Shown piece after piece: positions 48,540-59,765 of a stretch of 64,000 nucleotides of DNA. A model generated the notes under the pieces. The model searched no databases, was not told the DNA's origin, and saw only the letters and a program-made list of their open reading frames with translations. Source of the stretch: Thuidium tamariscinum (taxonomy: Eukaryota > Streptophyta > Bryopsida > Hypnales > Thuidiaceae); NCBI GenBank assembly GCA_947034885.2, contig OX344757.2:8184001-8248000 (forward strand), read 5' to 3'. The translations under genes were made by a program, and so were the position numbers. The stretch's first letter is position 1. Each line of letters starts with the position of its first letter.

Positions 48540-49414
48540 ATTTAAAAAAAGCAAGGCATTATGAGCTCATTTGCGAATTCCGTTGATTCTGGACAAGGAT
48601 TCACAGCCTCCAGCCCAGCGCACCGTGACCTCCAAGTCTGAGTCAGCTCCGACAAATCTGGGCCTCCGAACGGAGGCCGTGAAAGGCTTGAGGAGGAAGG
48701 CAAAGAGCAACTGACAGACGCAGGGAGACGCGTGGCGGCGCGTGAACCCGACCACAGTCGTCACGTCCACGCCGGCACTCCTGCAACCAGGCGCTCCCTA
48801 GCGGCGGCGTCCGTCTCGGCGACAATCCTACCAGCACTCCCAGTGCCTCCCGCGCGCGCCGGCGTCGCGACCGTCTCGACTTTCACCCTCTAGTCACTCC
48901 ACTTGCACCTCGTATTCGTATTGATTTGCGCGGCGCTCCCTTGTACCGACTTCAAATCCAGTCACTCAGTGGGACCACGCAGAAAAGGATGAATGCGAAC
49001 TCTTTCAATGCCACAAGCTCGCAAGGAAGGCGTCAGCACTTTCCTCTCCACCTGCACTGCGGCATATACTTCGCGCCACTGGACTTTGTGCCGTCTTCTA
49101 AACTTAGAAAAACAGACGACCTCTCGGGGTTTCTAGTCCCATTCGTCCTCGGACTCTTTGCAGTCTGCTCCAAAGCGTTTTGCGTCTCGTCTTGTTGTTG
49201 TGGGAGCTTGAGAGATGGAGTCCGTCATGGCATTCTGAGGGTTGGTTCCAATCGTAGAACGGGTGCAATTCCATGCTGTAGCTTGCAGAATCATTTCTCA
49301 TTGAATCGAAGGCAATTGTGAACAAGCGCGGAAATTTACAGTTCGTCGAATTCGTGTTTTGAGCTAGCGGCATTCGTTTGATTCTGTTTCTTTTGTATCA
49401 TCGAATTTGGTGAG
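48540..49414 (+). promoter_or_regulatory. GC-rich promoter/5' leader region of the GDU-like gene
   Basis: Composition rises sharply from about 48540, with CpG-rich runs (cgcgcgcgccggcgtcgcga at about 48851). It stays high up to the start codon at 49415. Long open frames here (131 codons at 48926-49321) are not protein-like and probably reflect composition. No TATA box was placed. The transcript leader may start anywhere from about 48950. Confidence 0.45.
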
Positions 49415-50429
49415 ATGGAGTTGAGGAGAATGGAATCTGAGTTTGGATCCCGGCGCTTTCGAGATGGTGAGTGGACTCCGCACCGTATCTTTCCGTTCGA
49501 GTGAATAGTGGGTTTCAGATTAATTAGCGACTTCCGTCGTGGATGCAACTTGTCAGCTAGTGTACAAATCCTCGCATCGACTTCCTCCGCTCGTTCCATG
49601 ATTGAATTTGTCACGTGCTCATTGAAATGGGTAATAGTTTTCAACGTTGAAAACGTATCGTCATCCTTCGTTCTTCGTGGTTTGTGCTTCGTGATTGGTA
49701 ACGCTAAATGCCTCGCGTTACATGAACCAGTCATGAAATGAAATGAAATTCTTGCTGCGAAGACTCCGAATTGCCTCGTTTTTTGAATCTGACAAGCTCT
49801 TTCGATTGCGTTCTGATTGTTCTGCAGCGGCACGTAAGCTTCTGCACGCCCCAGCTCCCAGTCCCATCGACAACACCCCAGTGTGCCGCGACGTGAAAAC
49901 CGGCGGCGTTGTGAGCTGCCAGAACCCCCACACGCTCGTCATCATTGTGGCCGGGATGTCGTGCATGATGTTCCTCGTCTCCATCGCCTTGCTCCTTCTC
50001 TGCTGGTCCGTTGTCCGCCAACGCCGCATCGAGCGGGAGCGTCGCGAAGCCAACGGCGGCGAATCTTCAGACCAGACGTCGTCGTCGACCGCTTTAGCAG
50101 CAGCTGCAGCCGCTGCCCCACCCCCCTTGGACTCACCAGAGTTTGACGACGCCGTGTTGGTGCAACTCCCGGGTGATGAGAAGCCGCAGTTCTTCGCATT
50201 GCCTAAGCCTTTTCTTGCTGATGGGCTTCCCGAACAAGACTTCAAGAAACCAACTGAAGTTGCCATCAAAATCGAAGAGAAGGACCCATCCTCTGGGGAT
50301 CTTGTCTCTGGCGATCAAGTTTCACAGAATGCAGACTCCGAGCATGACCCTGCCAATCCTGTTGTGGAGGATGCGTGCGTTCCAAGCTCGGATGGCCACT
50401 TGCACAATCCTCTATTTCCACCTCGGTAG
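49415..50429 (+). CDS. Single-pass membrane protein, GLUTAMINE DUMPER-like
   Basis: Two exons: 49415-49466 (ends GAT G|GTGAGT) and 49828-50429 (after ttctgcag). The phase-1 junction completes an Ala codon and gives 217 residues. The short N-terminus (MELRRMESEF.., then RKLLHAPAPSP) precedes one membrane helix at about residues 53-77 (TLVIIVAGMSCMMFLVSIAL..). After it come Arg-rich RQRRIERERR, an Ala/Pro run, and an acidic patch leading into VLVQLPGDEKPQFFALP (127-143). Topology and this motif resemble plant GDU proteins (helix, acidic linker, VIMAGD..P.yLAtP), which regulate amino-acid export at the plasma membrane. Here VIMAG is replaced by VQLPG and the tail is longer, so this is a divergent relative or a look-alike. 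Without splicing, an ATG at 49743 would give 228 residues, but the intron model is favoured by both splice sites. Confidence 0.7.
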
Positions 50430-52040
50430 CAGTCTTCGCGCATTATGTGTGTTTCGGAACAGGTGAAGTTGTGTTTTGCAGGGGATTGAAGTTTCCCCCG
50501 CACATATGGTGTCTATGCGGGAGTCCCAGTTGTGCACTCTTCCATACCCCCAATCCCATCTCGATGAATTGTGCACTCTCCCCCTTCTGCACAGTCCCGC
50601 AATGAATTGGTTGAACCCTAATTCATGGAGCTTTGAAGGTGGAGAATAGGGAGTGTCACGGTTGTGTTGTACCGAATTCTTGGATCTTCAGGAATGGAGG
50701 ATGTGGTTTCTTCAGGATTCGCCAGTTAATTCTCTCAAGGAGATGGTTGAACTGAAGTCCAATGCATTGGAATCCTGGGTGGCCACTTTTGAGAATCGGG
50801 GGCATGAGCTTGCGAAAGTTGACTGAAACCTGATTTTTGGAGTACTGGCGACGAAGAATAATTATGCGAGTTGAAGAAGTTCGCAAGAAGAATGCTCTTG
50901 CTCTTGCGCTTACCTGTCTCTTCCATTTGGGGGGGCAAGAGAGTAGGGATGAAGTGCGAGGGACTTTTGGAATTCCAGGAGTTCCATGTAAGCTTTGCAC
51001 CGCGACTCTAATTTCTTCCTCTTTATGTTCAATTCTATCTCTTTTCAATCTCTTTATGTTTAGGAACAATTTTGTCAAATTTGATTCTTAGTCAGGTATT
51101 TCGTGTTGACAGAGAGTAGAGGCTTGTTAGAAGGGGTGACTTGTTTTCGGTAGAGATTATTTCACCACTCTGTGAACTCAGTTTTATTAAGTTTAGTTGC
51201 ATTGATAATTTGATAGAGTGATTCTACAGATTTCCTCCAATTCTATTGTGGGGTTGTATCGTTTATCCAATTCTATATTGATATTTGTGTTTGAATATTT
51301 CTCTCCAGTTCTTGTGAAATATTGGCTGCTGTTTGTTCCAATAGTTGTTGAGACTTTCTGCAAAGACACGGATTTGGGTTAGTTCTATGAATCTGTTGCG
51401 TGTACCGGTCATGGTTCTTACTCGGGGAAGGCATCTTGGAGATTCATGAATTGAGAATTTGGGTGTGGGGAGCTGTTGCAGCTAACTCCAATTTGTGAAT
51501 TTTTTCCACCTTTTATGAAGCATATGCAGGTTTAGAATTTGACGGAAGCAAGTAATAATCAGAGTACGTTCGCAATTTGCAGCTTCCGTCTTTGCAATGT
51601 TCAACAATGGCAGCACAAATAGTTTAGGAACCGCGTTCAGTCAAATGTGGTTTTGATATGTACAATAGAAGGAGTACAACAGTGAGTCACTCTTTTTGTA
51701 AAGAGAACCATTTTTGAACAACTTACATTTCTTTATTCATCTTTTTGACAGTCTGCTGATTGAACTAGAATGGGATTGCTTTTGCACTCTTGTCGAAGAC
51801 TCACGCTGAGTGCAAATTGAGTTAAAAAAGAGTATCTCAATACTAAAGAGTTTCCTTGAATTCATTAAAAGGTTTCAACCGCCTAACGCATTAAATGCAG
51901 GCACATTGGGTCATGATTTCATCCATTTGTACTATTTACTAAATCCTTGTAACACTAGGCAGTCCTTACAACTCCTCAAATGGAACCTTGCTTGTTGATG
52001 AATCCTTTCTGTTGCCATTGTGCTGCACTGGAATCGTTCT
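50430..52040. other. 3' flank of the GDU-like gene and intergenic DNA
   Basis: The sequence keeps mixed composition to about 51100 and then becomes AT-rich. A 140-codon minus-strand frame at 50656-51078 overlaps the better plus-strand ORF at 50701-50826 and is not called. No other gene was seen. Confidence 0.35.
50701..50826 (+). CDS. Small ORF of 41 codons or terminal exon, unknown
   Basis: The frame is open from about 50680 and reads smoothly (MWFLQDSPVNSLKEMVELKS.. to ..ENRGHELAKVD) before a TGA at 50824-50826. The amphipathic, Glu/Lys/Leu-rich translation suggests coding. It lies 270 bp after the stop of the GDU-like gene, so it may be its 3' UTR, an alternative last exon or a separate small gene. 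No family is recognised. Confidence 0.25.
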   Translation: MWFLQDSPVNSLKEMVELKSNALESWVATFENRGHELAKVD

Positions 52041-52157
52041 TAGGTAGAGGTACCCATAGTCAATAACCTAAGCAGTGTTCTAAGGTAGACGTACCCATAG
52101 TCAATAACTTGAGCAGCGTTTTATGGTAGAAGTACCCAAAGTCAATAACTTAAGTAA
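52041..52157. repeat. Tandem repeat, 41-bp unit, three copies
   Basis: ggtagaggtacccatagtca and the following ataacttaagcag recur from starts near 52045, 52085 and 52126. The array ends at the family C MITE. Confidence 0.75.
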
Positions 52158-52484
52158 GGGAGGAGGTCCATAAACTGACCATCTAAGGGCTGGAACAGAA
52201 ATTTGGGCAGGTCAAACATTTTGAAATATTTTTCAGTGAATTTTTCTTAAAAGACAGCTTGAGTAGGCATTGAACCCAAGTCGTTTCATAATTTTTGGAG
52301 CTGTGTAGAATTAGTTATGAATTTCTGAAGTCAATATGGCATAGGGCTCCAAAACCGCCCACCTCCTCAAATGTTCACTAGTTGTACATTACTGTAAAGA
52401 TAAAAAAGCACCATGTACCAGAAATATACATTTCAGAAGGTGAACGGTTTTGGAGCCTGAGCGGTTTTCAAGCCTCCTCCCTTA
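52155..52484 (+). mobile_element. MITE family C, best-preserved copy (330 bp)
   Basis: The TIRs are TAAGGGAGGAGG.. at 52155 and the complementary cctcctccctta ending at 52484. The interior shares accatctaagggctggaaca, tttttcagtgaatttttct and cccaagtcgtttcata with the copies at 34613 and 30058 (inverted). Confidence 0.7.
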
Positions 52485-55400
52485 GTTTTCAAGCAGATTG
52501 TGAACAATATGAGGCAAGTAAAAATTTTGCCATGTAGGAAGATAGGAAATATGAGTATTGCAAATTTTTCAAAATTTTATCCCCCAAATTAAAATTACTA
52601 TGACTTTTTTGATTTTTGAGAGCCAAAAAGTTGCCTAGACTAGTAGCCAATGTCTAAGCTCTTCCAATTCCAATCATAGACTAAGTACTTTCCCACTCAT
52701 TATTCTTGCTTCTTGCTCACTACTTTGGGATATGTGTCATGATCTTATTGGGCCCAATTTTGAAAAGGAAGAAAAAACACAATTTAAACTTTGTTAAAAA
52801 ATATGTTCTAGCTTTGGTTGGAAATAGCTACATCCTATAGGTTGGGTAGGTTGGGTATGGATCCCTGGTTGAAAATGGGTGGTCCTTCTTTAATAATGCA
52901 AAAAAGAATTTTTTAATCAAGAGTTGAGTTTCAATGACAACTTTTGAAGCCAAGATATAATGAATTAGGTCATTGTGTGGAATGGTTGTGCTTTTTAAGG
53001 ATCTTATTGCAATTTATGCCAATGCTCAATTCAGATTTCAAACTTAAAAAATGTATGTTTGTAGAAATTCAATTGCAATGTGGTTGCAAGTGCAAATTTT
53101 ATATAATCTAAATGTAGTTATAATTCCTACTCAACTATTGCATATGTAATATGTTAGTGATGCTTATTGTAAGAAAATTAACTGATAGGAGTAATGAAAC
53201 ATTTTTTTAAAAGTGTAAGCCATTGCATAGAATTGGTATTGGAATAAACTCGTCCTCAAGTTCAAAAAGTGTCCTTAGTTACTTGTGTAAGATAAACCAT
53301 TCTATCTATTGATTTCATGAAAGGCAAGTACAAGCTTCAACTTTCATATACAAATGCCTTTTATTGACCTTGAAGTGTTCCGACGTCCAATTTCTAGACA
53401 ATGTACAAACTGAAAATCAGATTTATTTTTCATTATAGCTTAGATGAAAATCATCCTAATTTTTAGAGATACTTTATGAAGTTGTTGTTCTATCCAAGGG
53501 TTGGATTTGGAATTATTAGAGTACATTTCTATAAAAAAAAATTACAAATGTAGAAGTTTGTCAAGTGGATGACCAAACCAAAATTACATTGACTTTAGTT
53601 CAAAACTACTTCAAATTTGGAATTGCAAAAACGAGGTCATAGAATCAAAGAATACAAAAATCCCCCAAAATCCCCATATCAAGAAAACCTCATTTCAAAT
53701 CTATTGCAACAAAATTTACTCAAAAAATGACAATATTTTGCCTATAATTGAAATAAGAAGGAATTTTGAATTTTCCTTTAAAAATTTATAGAAAAATATT
53801 AGTCATAGCATTGGTGAATCTAACTGTATGGATAGAATCTAAACTCAAACTCTACAACTTCTATTTGCATCTCAATTCCAAAATATTCTTCTGAATTGTA
53901 CTTTATGATGGTTTTTCTGAAATCATCAATTTTGGAAATGAGTCTGGATGCTTGGATTAACAAAACAATTTCCTATAGGTCCTAGTGTTCTATTATCCTA
54001 ATTAGAGCTATCTCAAAAAAATTAAATCTATAGCTTTGTTATGAAAAAATTGCATTCTTGTTATTTATGGAGTCTAAGGGTGATAAGGTGAACCATTACA
54101 TATCGTCCTACTATCCTAATTGGATTTATCTGAAGAAAATCAAATCTATAGCCTTGTTATGAAAAAATTACATTTTTGTCATTTATGGAATCTAAAAGTG
54201 ACAAGGTCAACCAACCCATGACAAGCAAAGTGTCTAATGTCTAATGTAAATACCAAGAAAAACCACCCATTAGAGTTTTATATCAACCTATAGCAAAGTT
54301 TTTCTAATAAATAAGATTAAGACTTTATTAGGTTGGTTAGTGGCCAAAATCAATGCCTTGAATGATGGTGATAGAATTATTAGTGCTTGCTATAGGAACT
54401 TCTATCTATTTAGTTATAAGAACTATTTTTTTTTAAATTCTCTTCTTATTTGGTATTTTCTTTTGGAGAGACAAGGCAAAGAATTTCTATATGTGTTGCA
54501 CTATTATTGTCTTTTTAGAACAAATTACCAAATGCAATGCCAACCTTTCAAAGCAACGACGCTAGCAAGCGAGCTTGGAGCGGTGAGCTTGTGAGTTGGG
54601 AGCCGGAAACTTGTGAGCGGGGAGCCTCTAAATTAATTTTTTTGGAAATTTCTTCTCAAAATTTGTTTGTTCTATTTTTTTCTCCAAAAATTAAAGGAAA
54701 TAATTGAATATGTATAGTAATTTTAGGACCTATGACCGTGGACCCTATTACCGTGGATTGTGATAAAATTTTATACTTCGTTTTCTTTCTAAATTTTTGG
54801 GATATGTAATTAGACTTTCAAACTTTTGCGCAAAGCCTCAATACTTTGTTTATTCACTATAGTAGAAAACATGTCCAACATTTAAAATATAGTATATCTA
54901 TGAACCCTATGGTATATAGACCTTTTGGAAGTTTGAGTGACATGACTACCTCTAATTCTATTCGTAGACACTTGACTGAAGTCTTCAAGTGTTTTACATT
55001 ATGTATTTTTGAATATAAAGAAAATAAATTTTGAAGGACAATCGTAATGTATTTGTATATGTTTTTATGTTGACTGAAATGAATTTGCAAAAGATGAATA
55101 AAAATAAATAAAATATAAGAGATGGACTAGTTAACACACCATAGAAATGACTAAAACAAATACTGAAAAGCATGACATTCATGATGAAAAAGAGTCTAAA
55201 ATATATTTACAAGCATTACAAAAAGACAAGAGAAAAAGCCCCCAAAAATAGAAATTTAATATTAAAAAGAAGGAGTGAAATGGAAAAAAATAAGACAAGA
55301 GAATAGAACAAAATTTTAGAGAAATTAAATAGAAAAGAATGAAATCTCCCAAAAATGTCTTCAAAGATGGAAAAAGGATTGACAAAAGATAAGACAAATG

Positions 55401-55682
55401 AATTTCATATTCATGTGTGCAATTGTCAATGATTTGTTTGGAATGATGTTTGTAGTCATTTAGATTTACTAAACTCTAAAACATTTATTCAATACTTTTC
55501 TATAAAGTTTCTAGACAAATATATTTCTGTACTTTTAATTAAGCATTACACAAATAGAACTTCATACATACTTCAAAATAAAAAAATAAAAAATCATTTT
55601 ATGGTCTGCAAATCATTTCAATTGTATGTATTGTATATAAATACATTACAAATAAAGAAGCTAGAGCAAAAATCGTAAATGC
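52485..55682. other. AT-rich gene-free stretch with a tandem duplication
   Basis: A roughly 118-bp duplication lies at about 53990-54215 (aaatctatagcYttgttatga appears in each unit). A short GC-rich patch at about 54556-54625 repeats gagcttggagcggtgagctt-like words. No coding sequence was recognised. Confidence 0.4.
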
Positions 55683-57071
55683 CTATTCTGGAATAGTAAT
55701 CAATCCTACTCGAACTAGAAGTAGCTTCAATTCATTGAAGCTGTAACTAGGTGCATGAATGAATTTGTCTTCATGGATATCCATCTTGCAAAAGTACCTA
55801 AACAAATAGTACAAGTGCTTGCAATTCACATATTGTTGTCGTCCTCCAATTGCAGATACTGCCATGTTGACAAAGTCTGGGCATGTGCATGTGGGGAACA
55901 TACCTACTGTAACTCGGTACACATTTTTGTTAGGGTCAGCCCCAGTTTCTAGCACCACTATCGCCCCAAGGCCAGGAGAAGGAAGTAGAGTCACTCCCAA
56001 AATTTCTCCTTTAACGTTTCCAGCACTCTCCCACTTGTTCCGTTGTTCTACTGTTGGAGCATTTGTGATTCTCCTAATTGCTCGGTTGTTTCTAACCGTT
56101 GGATATGCATTCGAATTTGGTGGGGGCGCTTGGTCAAAGAAGACCGTGTCAAAAATCTTGGACATATTGAATAATTGACGTGGCGACAATGAAGGCCTCT
56201 CTTGGAGATGGAAGCCTGCATGCTGCAAAAGCAAAGTTTCTTCTCGATTGAGATTGGTTCCAAGCAAAATAGGCCAAACCTCTGGTAGTTCTGGCCAATC
56301 AATAACCCACTTGCGCTTGGTACCTTTCACACATCGTTCGATGTCATCCCAGTAGAACCAGAAGTCCACTACTACCTCACACTTACTCCCGTATTCTTCT
56401 TTTCTACCACGATAAGTAGGAGATGGTATACCATTTTTTCCTTTTGCTATTTTGGAGGTGCACTTGATGTTTGATGTCCGTTGCTGAGCTTGACATCTTG
56501 CATTCGATTTGTGGCCAATCCTTGCAATGTGCCATTTTGATGTATCACAATCACTTTCAAATGCTACTGCCACATATTGTGAGGTTCTGACTTTACTCTG
56601 TTTTCCATTATCCTCCAACAATTCTTCCGATACCCTTGTGGACCTTGTTCGAACGCGGGGTTGAGAAAAATTGATTTTATCTGGTCTATGTGAATCTCCA
56701 GCATCACCAATAGGAACGTCCAACTTCCTCTTCAAGCTTCCAAAGACTTCTTCTCCCTCCAAATGGGGAACTTGAGTTCCCAAACCATGTGCTTCAGGTA
56801 GTGTATTCAAGGCTTCCGCAAATTTTTTTGGACACCCACTTCGTCTTGCAGCTCTCAACTTCAATTCTCCTTTTGATGGGCCTGATCCTGATGAATGGCC
56901 TCTAAGATATGCACGATAGTTTGTCATTTGCATCCATGCCCGAATACTATCATCACATGTGGCGTTAAACAAATTGTTTCCTCGCTTTCCAAACATTTGT
57001 AGCCAGTTGTTGTGAACCGTTTCAGATAAATTACAAAAAGGCATGTTTGTCATCTTCTCCAAATTCAAACC
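55683..57071 (-). CDS. MULE transposase gene, C-terminal exon with SWIM zinc finger
   Basis: An open frame of about 460 codons ends in a stop at 55683-55685. It starts after a plausible acceptor (ggttttcaag, exon from 57071). The order is: an N-terminal NMPFCNLSETVHNNWLQMFG segment matching the TNN.aEs.hr.lk region that follows the catalytic core in MULE transposases; a charged, low-complexity middle with a nuclear-signal-like SLKRKLDV; and near the end a SWIM finger, C-T-C with C-K-H at residues 403, 405, 425 and 427 of the open frame. SWIM fingers normally close Mutator-type and FAR1-type proteins. It continues the gene at 57614-59759. The simple splice joins phase 1 to phase 0, so a small unseen exon or a 1-base lesion is implied. 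Confidence 0.75.
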   Translation of the reverse strand, partial: GLNLEKMTNMPFCNLSETVHNNWLQMFGKRGNNLFNATCDDSIRAWMQMTNYRAYLRGHSSGSGPSKGELKLRAARRSGCPKKFAEALNTLPEAHGLGTQVPHLEGEEVFGSLKRKLDVPIGDAGDSHRPDKINFSQPRVRTRSTRVSEELLEDNGKQSKVRTSQYVAVAFESDCDTSKWHIARIGHKSNARCQAQQRTSNIKCTSKIAKGKNGIPSPTYRGRKEEYGSKCEVVVDFWFYWDDIERCVKGTKRKWVIDWPELPEVWPILLGTNLNREETLLLQHAGFHLQERPSLSPRQLFNMSKIFDTVFFDQAPPPNSNAYPTVRNNRAIRRITNAPTVEQRNKWESAGNVKGEILGVTLLPSPGLGAIVVLETGADPNKNVYRVTVGMFPTCTCPDFVNMAVSAIGGRQQYVNCKHLYYLFRYFCKMDIHEDKFIHAPSYSFNELKLLLVRVGLITIPE

Positions 57072-57613
57072 CTTGAAAACCAAGCACAATAACATAAAAT
57101 ATTATCAACACATATGAATTTCATATGCTAAAGCATAAAGGGCTTCATAAATTACAATGAGAATAAAATGTTTTAATTTTGAACAGGACTTCATATTAAG
57201 ATCATTCAATCATAGTATTGTAAATTAACTATTTCTTTTGGGAATTAATTTCTACAAATATTACCTAATTTTAGGGCTTTATAACAAAAATCATTTATAA
57301 AAAATGAGACTTCAAACTCATTGAAGATTGAAAAGTTAAAAAAATAGGAGTAACAGTAGTGAGCACTTGAACATTAGTCGGATCCGACTAATGTTCAAGT
57401 GTTCACTACTGTTACTCTTATTTTTGGTACCTTCTACTGCTGAAATTAATATAAAAATATTAATTATATTTATCCTTCAACAAAATGAATACTTGAAAAT
57501 AACAAGTTTATTCCTAAACATAAGTAAACTAATTTTTTGGCAAAATAAAGAATGATTTTCAAGGCAACAATTGAAGGTGTGTACATTTATAATAGGAAAT
57601 TTTTTGAACTCAC
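57072..57613 (-). other. Intron of the transposase gene, containing a hairpin
   Basis: The donor ACAATG|GTGAGT at 57613-57612 is strong. The acceptor is taken at 57073-57072. The intron is AT-rich, about 540 bp, and holds the hairpin at 57339-57426. The phases of the flanking exons disagree, so an unrecognised small exon may be hidden here. Confidence 0.5.
57339..57426. repeat. Hairpin 1 of the GTCGGATCCGAC family
   Basis: A spacerless inverted repeat of about 44-bp arms centred at 57382/57383. The core GTCGGATCCGAC is flanked by attA and inner-arm cacttgaacatta. Arms agree at nearly every position (about two mismatches in 40). It lies in the transposase intron. Confidence 0.9.
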
Positions 57614-59759
57614 CATTGTCATGAAGCCCCCATTGAAGATACCGAAAATGCCAGAATGCCAACCAGTGATCCAGGTGATGAAGTGCTTCTTCGTTAGCCG
57701 CTCCTGATGAAAACCACCATGAACGAATTGCAAGGTATCGAGTCTCCGCTTCAACTATGGTCCTTGATTCTTTGTATTGCTTGCATAATGTTATGTGTTG
57801 TTGTTGAAAACCCTGCTTGATATGCTTCTGTGTGTGCTTGTGAAGTGAAGTACTCCAATGTAATAAGCAAGTCCTTTCACGATTCACCATGACCTCGTCA
57901 GTGCAACCACTCCCATAAACTATACGAGCTGCATTCCAATTAGCCATTGCACTATCTGCCATGAAACCTTTAAAGTTAGGATGAGGCACCCCATGTCGCA
58001 CCATGACACTATTCAAACTCCTCCAAAATTGTACTTGCACCTCAGTATCTTCGGATTGCATGTCGCATACTACAATAGTCATAACCTTCTTGTACTGTGA
58101 GTCGTACACGTGGCAGCCCATAGTGGTCCAGTCCTTCACTCGTTTGACGTGGTTAAACATCATCCACGAGTTTTGTGGATCACCTCCTGGTTGCATACGC
58201 CTTATCATGTCTACTCCACTTCCAGGTCCTTCATTGAGCATCTTGAAGATGTACATCTTTTCCTTGCCTTGCCTTGGGAAGACGCTGTCATGTATGAATT
58301 CAAACTTCGATTCTTTCTTCATAGTCATGATGTTGTCAATGACACCTCCTTTGTTGTTTGAGCGAAAAGAAGAAATAACATTTCGTATGTTAGGACTGCT
58401 CAAATATTGGAAGCGATCCATAACGTCATCCATTTCCTCCCCTTGCAACATCACTTTCTCTCCTTGTCCATTGTGAAATAGGTAATTCGACAGGAAGTCT
58501 TTGCTAGCCGATAATACAATAGCAGAGTTGGTGGCTGTAGGTGTCTTGCCCACTTGGTCGGCAATGAGTGCTGTAATTTCATTTCTAGAATCTCTATACA
58601 TGCCTTTTGCTATCGGATGGGTATGATTTCCAAAATGAATAGCGGCTCGACTCATTTTTGGGTTATCACTATAGCAATAGTAAATCCTACCATCGCATTT
58701 CTCAATGCAAGTAGGTGGGCCTTTGCACACCTTGCAAACTAGATTACAATCTCTTGGAGGACCTTCTCCAACCACAAAAGGAAAGATTGTGGAACCGCTC
58801 CACTCAGTTTCGTTCTTCCTAGAAGCCCTTGTCAAGTATTTACAGTCTATATTCTCACAAATAAGATGACCAGCACAAAATGACTTACAGAACTTGAGGT
58901 TATCGGAGTTGTTGATGTTTGTTGTGATCAGCTTGCACCATGGATGTCCATCATAACGCTTATCCATTCCCTCCAAGTTTCGAGCTGCAGACGAAGTAGA
59001 ATTGGGTGTACATGGCAGTAATTCAAAGATGACATCTCCGTCATACGAAGGTGGAAGAAACTGCACGCAATGGTGGATTAGGGTGTCCAAATCAATTGTG
59101 GACAGTTCATTTCGAGACTGACGAATGGTAGATAGTCGCCTCAAGCTATCCATTATACTCAATTCACCCAAAGGAGTGGAACGTAGCGAATGACGCAAAA
59201 ATGGAGATTGAAGAAGACTAATAGATGGCGCAGCTTCACTGGATTTCATAGTTGATGTACTTTGATCCCCTCCTGCTTCCTTCTTCATTTTCAAATTTGG
59301 GGACTCTCCTTCCGATTCACTCGACAACTCTATAATGGTATCCAACTTCTCTACCTTCACTTTTCTAAGAATTACATCGTTAGAGAGAGGGAGAAAACAG
59401 TCAGTCGTTGGACTACGTATAAGTGCTGGAGACATGTAAGGCATGTTCACCGTAGAATTATCTGACTGTCGGCTTGGTATCTCACTGGTTGCACCTAGCA
59501 AATTTAGAGGAAGTCCATAAGCTCTATAATTCCCTAACCCAAGGTACCAACACTGTCCTTCTTCTTCAACACTCTTCACTATAGGAATAGATTGTTGCAA
59601 CTCACCAGAATCTGACTTCTTCTCTTCTTCAACATAGATAGAGGACTCAACAAACTTAAATCTGACATATAGGAGGTGGCTAAAAACTTTAGCACGTCCA
59701 TCATGATCTAGGGGGAACACCAACGGAATCTCGTTACCATCTACTCTAAGACAAGCCAT
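57614..59759 (-). CDS. MULE transposase gene, N-terminal exon with GCM-like fingers and DDE core
   Basis: 715 codons from ATG at 59759-59757. Residues about 270-390 hold a Cys/His array: HPWCKLITT, then C..C pairs (CKSFC, CENIDC), then CKVCKGPPTC, CDGRIYYC and a closing HFGNHTHP. This spacing fits the WRKY-GCM1/GCM-type zinc domains found at the N-terminus of plant Mutator-like transposases. The core follows: VYDSQYKKVMTIVVCDM (Asp553), GFMADSAMANW (Asp602), and CLLHW (631-635), the usual D..D..C-x-x-H layout. The third acidic residue is probably one of the Glu residues after 670; it was not fixed. A Ser-rich, charged region (residues about 130-220) precedes the fingers. No disabling stop is present. 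It could be an active element or a domesticated gene. Confidence 0.75.
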
Positions 59760-59765
59760 ATTCAA

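Noticed and set aside
48926-49321. 131-codon ORF upstream of the GDU-like gene
   Set aside because: Low similarity to real protein (Cys/Ser/Leu runs) and in a GC-rich leader; probably 5' UTR or promoter.
49718-50269. 183-codon minus-strand ORF over the GDU-like gene
   Set aside because: Antisense shadow; the plus frame has a membrane helix, consistent splice sites and a family-like motif.
58003-58476. 157-codon plus-strand ORF inside the transposase exon
   Set aside because: Antisense to the conserved transposase region.
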